Source: an uncultured bacterium (GTDB lineage: Bacteria; Bacillota; Clostridia; Lachnospirales; Lachnospiraceae). From it: DNA of 9,752 nucleotides. Shown here piece by piece: positions 7,386 through 9,752 of this stretch. How positions within the stretch are numbered: the first letter of the stretch is position 1; the number at the start of each line of letters is the position of its first letter. The DNA lies in assembly GCA_946543095.1 (NCBI GenBank), contig CAMNLO010000041.1, forward strand, positions 1 to 9,752, in the 5' to 3' direction. The position numbers and the translations under genes are program-made. The notes under the pieces were generated by a model. It was not told the DNA's origin. It made no database searches and worked only from the letters and a program-made list of their open reading frames with translations.

Positions 7386-7570
7386 TTACCTGAGCTTCAC
7401 GCTGGCGATATACTCGGCATCCTCCGGTATGCTGATCCCCGGATCACTGACCCCGATGACAGTCTGCTTTCCCAGCTCTTTAAGTCCCATCACAAAGTGG
7501 CATAAAGCGATGCCCATATCGATCTTCTGAATATCTTTCTGCCCTTGATGATCTCCAACAGTTTTTCCAT
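7386..7570 (-). pseudogene. Nitroreductase-family remnant, internally deleted and frameshifted
   Basis: Downstream of the peroxidase stop, an ATG at 7570 opens a reading M-E-K-L-L-E-I-I-K-G-R-K, a typical nitroreductase N terminus. After about 15 codons that frame loses family likeness. From about 7535 the neighbouring frame reads KIDMGIALCHF, then KELGKQ, then DPGISIPEDAEYIAS, and ends at a TAA (7386-7388); this is a typical nitroreductase C-terminal end. ATG to stop is 185 nt, not a multiple of three, while complete members have about 160-250 residues. The middle of the gene, including most of the FMN site, is missing. Near the joint the - strand has CAGAAAGAT and then CAGAAGAT 4 nt later, a possible deletion footprint. 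The gap to the peroxidase stop is 15 bp, so it was probably a co-transcribed second gene. Family assignment is from recalled motifs. Confidence 0.65.
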
Positions 7571-7585
7571 GATCCCACACTTTCT

Positions 7586-8125
7586 TTACAGCAATGCCCT
7601 GATGCATTCCTCGATCTTCTTCATATCCGCCGTCGGCTCAAATCTTGCAGCCACATTCCCCTCGCGGTCCACCACAAACTTGGTGAAGTTCCATTTAATG
7701 TCCGGCTTTTTGTCCCATTCGGGATCGTGCTCCGCAAACATCTTCTCCAGCAGGGGCTTGTATTCATGCTCTTCAAAGCCTTCAAAGCCCTTCTGCTGCT
7801 TCAGGTAAGTGTAGAGCGGAAGCTCATTCTCCCCGTTCACATCCGACTTCTTCATCTGGGGGAAGGTGGTGTTATAGTGGAGCGTGCAGAATTCGTGGAT
7901 CTCCTCGTCGCTGCCCGGTGCCTGAGCGCCGAACTGATTACAGGGAATATCCAGGATTTCAAGACCCTTATCGTGATAATCCTTATACAGCTGCTCGATG
8001 GGGGCATACTGGGGTGTGAAGCCGCATCCCGTGGCAGTGTTCACGATCAGGATCACCTTACCCTTGTATTCGGACAGACTCAGCTTCTCGCCGTTTCCCT
8101 TGGTCACTTCATAATCGTAGATCAT
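7586..8125 (-). CDS. Glutathione peroxidase homologue, Cys type (probably thioredoxin-dependent)
   Basis: A 179-residue GPx-family peroxidase, full length for the bacterial single-domain type. It reduces hydroperoxides in the cytoplasm. Peroxidatic C34 lies in NTATGCGFTPQY; the other members of the catalytic tetrad are Q68 (in PCNQFGAQ), W145 and N146 (in IKWNFTKF). C80 in HEFCTLHYN sits where plant and other thioredoxin-dependent GPx proteins have their resolving cysteine, so thioredoxin is a more likely reductant than glutathione (inference). There is no selenocysteine codon at the active site. AAAGGAGG stands 7 nt before the ATG, and a consensus promoter lies about 70 bp upstream. A decayed nitroreductase gene follows. 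The call is very secure. Confidence 0.96.
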   Translation of the reverse strand: MIYDYEVTKGNGEKLSLSEYKGKVILIVNTATGCGFTPQYAPIEQLYKDYHDKGLEILDIPCNQFGAQAPGSDEEIHEFCTLHYNTTFPQMKKSDVNGENELPLYTYLKQQKGFEGFEEHEYKPLLEKMFAEHDPEWDKKPDIKWNFTKFVVDREGNVAARFEPTADMKKIEECIRALL

Positions 8126-8192
8126 TTTCGTTCCTCCTTTGCTCTTCTATTGAATACTCTTATGCTCCGTTCTCCGCGTTCAATTTTGTCAT

Positions 8193-8221
8193 ATTATATT
8201 ATGCGCAATTTGTATTGTCAA
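8193..8221 (-). promoter_or_regulatory. Consensus sigma-A promoter of the peroxidase gene
   Basis: On the - strand, TTGACA (8221-8216), a 17-nt spacer and TATAAT (8198-8193) match the housekeeping consensus exactly. Predicted transcription begins near 8186, giving a leader of about 60 nt. No convincing PerR-type box was found overlapping it. Confidence 0.85.
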
Positions 8222-8322
8222 GGACATTTTTATGTTCCGGAAATAAAACAGAACCCGCCGTCCACTCCGGAATGGAGGCTTAAGATAAAACGAAGGATCA
8301 CCGCTGTTTTATTATGCTTAAT

Positions 8323-8356
8323 GTTAGGGAAACGCTGATTAAAGCGTTTCCCTAAC
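8323..8356. repeat. Perfect 14-bp inverted repeat, hairpin with 6-nt loop
   Basis: GTTAGGGAAACGCT (8323-8336) and AGCGTTTCCCTAAC (8343-8356) are perfect complements around GATTAA. Neither strand has a T-run after it, so it is not an ordinary intrinsic terminator. It stands about 100 bp upstream of the peroxidase promoter, in the gene-free stretch 8231-8600. A weaker dyad (TAAG and TAAAAC against GTTTTA and CTTA, 8281-8320) lies beside it. It might be a dispersed palindromic repeat or a protein-binding site. Confidence 0.6.
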
Positions 8357-8465
8357 GCCAGCTCCTCCCAGGGTGCGGCGAAACAGAATTTCATTGCCTT
8401 TTCCTCTTCCAGGAATAAAAGGGACACTTCGATCCCCCGGTCCGTTTCATGCGATACCCTTCATG

Positions 8466-8498
8466 CCGGCCGCGCCCGGCCGCCGATCCTCCGGCCGG
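8466..8498. repeat. Three copies of CCGGCCG
   Basis: CCGGCCG occurs at 8466-8472, 8476-8482 and 8491-8497 in a very GC-rich block between two hairpins. The copies are self-complementary enough to pair with one another. No function is apparent. Confidence 0.4.
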
Positions 8499-8509
8499 AC
8501 TGCTATATA

Positions 8510-8542
8510 ATGACGGGGGCAAAAAGTCTTTGCCCCCGTCAT
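8510..8542 (-). terminator. Candidate terminator of the methyltransferase gene
   Basis: A 14-bp perfect stem, ATGACGGGGGCAAA (8510-8523) with TTTGCCCCCGTCAT (8529-8542), and a 5-nt loop, 58 nt past the methyltransferase stop. Read on the - strand the stem is followed by TATATAG, only a partial T-run. The stem is very stable and positioned correctly; the weak tail lowers certainty. Confidence 0.6.
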
Positions 8543-8600
8543 CAATATATACGCACTCCGCAATAAAATCCACGATAAACGGGATATTGGCCCGCCTCTT

Positions 8601-9380
8601 CTACCACCGGAACACGGCAAGTCTGTTGTTAAGGTTTTTCCCAATAATGGCAAACAGCTTTCCCCGGATCGAATATTTCTTCATCTCATCATTATAGCTT
8701 TTTTCGGATACATAGTTAAGACGCGGCTCCAGTGCGAGATACTCCTTTCCCGATCTTGTCCCCCATCCGAAGTTTGCGTTGGTGTTCTTCACCGCATCAT
8801 GGAACTTCCCGTGCTTTTCAAGAATCGGGGAATGCAGCTCCGCCAGCAGATATCCGTGGGCAAAACTGTCGCAGAGCATCTTCAGGCAGGTCTTCACCTG
8901 ATCCTTTGAAAAGTATTCCAGCACGCCCTCCATGATCACGATGGTCATATCGTTTTTCGGAAGCTCCTTTGTCCATGCTCCGTCAAGGGCGCTTCCCGCA
9001 AGCATGGTGCACCGTTCCCTGTCCTCATAGACCTTGCGCCTGACTGCGATCTGATCGGGGAGGTCCACGTCGAACCATGTGAGCTTTCCGTTATCGACCT
9101 GAGAAAACTTATCATCAAATCCGCAGCCCAGATTAATGTACAGGCCTTCCGGATATTTGCCCACAAGCCTTTTCAGTTCATCGCGGAACATGATCGTTCT
9201 GGCCACCACACCCTCATGAGACAGGAAGGGATCAAACTTGCTGACATCCACTCCAAGGGTGTCGATGATCTCCTTTGCCTTGCGGTCTATGATCCTGGCA
9301 TTGGGTCTTGCCGTTTCGCTGGCCTTGATGGCCAGCGGGATCAGCGCTGTTTCCTGAATATCTCCGAATTTTAGATCCAT
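8601..9380 (-). CDS. Leucine carboxyl methyltransferase/TcmP-like SAM-dependent methyltransferase
   Basis: A 259-residue class I methyltransferase of the LCM/TcmP type (COG3315-like O-methyltransferases). Motif I is N83-L-G-C-G-F-D-D-K-F92, and the acidic strand-2 motif F103-D-V-D-L-P108 binds the SAM ribose in this family. ARTIMFRDEL lies upstream of motif I as in relatives, and MEGVLEYF is the motif around strand 4. The substrate is unknown: members methylate protein C-terminal carboxylates, polyketides or other small carboxylic acids. The start is set at the ATG at 9380, because AAGGAGG ends 5 nt before it; a GTG at 9401 would place that site inside the gene. It is a single-gene unit on the - strand with a long leader and an operator-bearing promoter, so it is probably switched by a repressor. 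No biosynthetic partner is next to it. Confidence 0.9.
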   Translation of the reverse strand: MDLKFGDIQETALIPLAIKASETARPNARIIDRKAKEIIDTLGVDVSKFDPFLSHEGVVARTIMFRDELKRLVGKYPEGLYINLGCGFDDKFSQVDNGKLTWFDVDLPDQIAVRRKVYEDRERCTMLAGSALDGAWTKELPKNDMTIVIMEGVLEYFSKDQVKTCLKMLCDSFAHGYLLAELHSPILEKHGKFHDAVKNTNANFGWGTRSGKEYLALEPRLNYVSEKSYNDEMKKYSIRGKLFAIIGKNLNNRLAVFRW

Positions 9381-9563
9381 CTCTTCCTCCTTGCCGAGCA
9401 CTTTGTGCGAGGCCCAAATACCATCCAGATCGGGCCCGGCACCGATTTGGAGTAAACCGAAAGCATGCTGTTCATTACTTTAGTTAGTTGATGCTAACCA
9501 TTGGGTGATGATATACTCCGCTTTTGGCGGAGCTGTAAATGATCAACATGTATATCTGCTTTG
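9381..9563 (-). promoter_or_regulatory. Long 5' leader of the methyltransferase gene
   Basis: The predicted transcript start near 9579 leaves about 200 nt before the ATG. The leader holds a hairpin CTCCGC (9516-9521)/GCGGAG (9527-9532) and a small GCAC-AAA-GTGC stem (9399-9409 on the + strand) just before the ribosome binding site, plus the second dyad copy at 9483-9498. No small ORF with a convincing start was seen in it. No known riboswitch class is recognised. Confidence 0.4.
9483..9498. promoter_or_regulatory. Operator-like dyad, copy A
   Basis: GTTAG (9483-9487), six bases, CTAAC (9494-9498). It matches copy B in the arms and in both flanks (CTTT on the left, ATTG on the right). It lies in the transcribed leader of the methyltransferase, about 81 bp from copy B. 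It also overlaps the -35 element of a weaker possible + strand promoter, TTGATG (9488-9493), 18 nt, TATACT (9512-9517). Confidence 0.65.
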
Positions 9564-9579
9564 GTTAGCATACGCTAAC
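9564..9579. promoter_or_regulatory. Operator-like dyad, copy B, on the predicted transcription start
   Basis: GTTAGC (9564-9569), four bases, GCTAAC (9574-9579), so the six-base arm symmetry is perfect. It begins 6 bp past the -10 element of the methyltransferase promoter and covers the predicted start site, a position where a bound protein would block initiation. Confidence 0.7.
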
Positions 9580-9585
9580 TATTGC

Positions 9586-9614
9586 ATGATACCACTTGCC
9601 TTAAGAAAAATCAA
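9586..9614 (-). promoter_or_regulatory. Predicted sigma-A promoter of the methyltransferase gene
   Basis: On the - strand, TTGATT (9614-9609), a 17-nt spacer and TATCAT (9591-9586). It has two mismatches from consensus in total and optimal spacing. The predicted start lies near 9579, inside dyad copy B. Confidence 0.65.
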
Positions 9615-9752
9615 GCCCCTGTCCCGGATCCTGTTCCCGTATCCCCGTTCTGCCCATGCTCCTTAACCCAGGGCTTACTGAATGTGAAGATAGTGGATAT
9701 CCGGGCTATCTGAAAACGAAGCGTTACTCCTGTCGTATTGAAGGGAAAACTT
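9615..9752. other. Window edge, no supported gene
   Basis: Short frames run open to the edge on both strands: a - strand frame ending at a TGA at 9611-9613 (46 codons, with a glycine/threonine-rich end) and a + strand frame from an ATG at 9656 (32 codons). None has a recognisable family signature or a good ribosome binding site. The - strand frame could be the tail of a gene lying beyond the window, but this is weak. Confidence 0.25.

Noticed and set aside
8186..8221. PerR-type box over the peroxidase promoter
   Set aside because: The AT-rich -10 region matches only one half of the PerR consensus, and the other half-site is absent.
8230..8427. 65-codon - strand frame (GTG start) across the 14-bp palindrome
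   Set aside because: Weak start, no family likeness, and it reads straight through a long inverted repeat and into the -35 region of the peroxidase promoter. Better explained as an open frame in intergenic DNA.
8391..8573. 60-codon - strand frame after the methyltransferase gene
   Set aside because: It runs through the candidate terminator hairpin and the CCGGCCG repeats and shows no protein-like conservation.
9381..9401. GTG at 9401 as the methyltransferase start
   Set aside because: A strong AAGGAGG lies between it and the ATG at 9380, with correct spacing only for the ATG.
1..9752. CRISPR array, tRNA, rRNA, insertion sequence or phage genes
   Set aside because: No regularly spaced repeats, tRNA cloverleaf, rRNA sequence, transposase motif or phage gene was seen.

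Overview
The window looks like chromosomal DNA of a fairly GC-rich anaerobic Firmicute, most likely a Lachnospiraceae/Clostridia relative. The reasons are strong AGGAGG-type ribosome binding sites, a TTG start behind a good Shine-Dalgarno site, a Gram-positive style lipoprotein, and protein families common in that group. This taxonomic call is an inference from style, not from a marker gene.

Left half (1-5845, all + strand): a tightly packed operon, entered after its promoter. In order it holds a PLP sugar aminotransferase (5' end probably outside the window), a small FdtA/QdtA-type cupin sugar ketoisomerase, a GtrB/DPM1-like membrane-anchored GT2 glycosyltransferase (ATGA overlap with the cupin gene), a polytopic membrane protein with an extracytoplasmic C-terminal domain (TTG start), and a large DUF3298-type lipoprotein with a calcium-loop motif. 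Read together, the first two enzymes would make a nucleotide-activated 3-amino-3,6-dideoxyhexose. The GT2 enzyme would load a sugar onto undecaprenyl phosphate, and the membrane protein is a candidate GT-C-like transferase that places it on an acceptor outside the membrane. That pathway is an inference from families and gene order.

Middle (5846-7205): a roughly 110-bp intergenic element full of nested inverted repeats, followed by cinA (two-domain CinA/PncC protein). The cinA start is best placed at 5967, where GGAG sits six bases upstream.

Right half (7206-9752, genes on the - strand): a Cys-type glutathione-peroxidase homologue with a textbook TTGACA-N17-TATAAT promoter, followed directly by a 185-nt remnant of a nitroreductase gene that keeps only its two ends, and then a terminator hairpin. 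Upstream lies a gene-poor stretch (8231-8600) with two long perfect hairpins and GC-rich repeats. Next is a leucine-carboxyl-methyltransferase/TcmP-like SAM methyltransferase gene (start 9380) with a leader of about 200 nt. Its promoter region carries two copies of a GTTAG-N6-CTAAC dyad 81 bp apart, one sitting on the predicted transcription start; this looks like a repressor-controlled promoter. The last ~140 bases hold no gene that can be supported.
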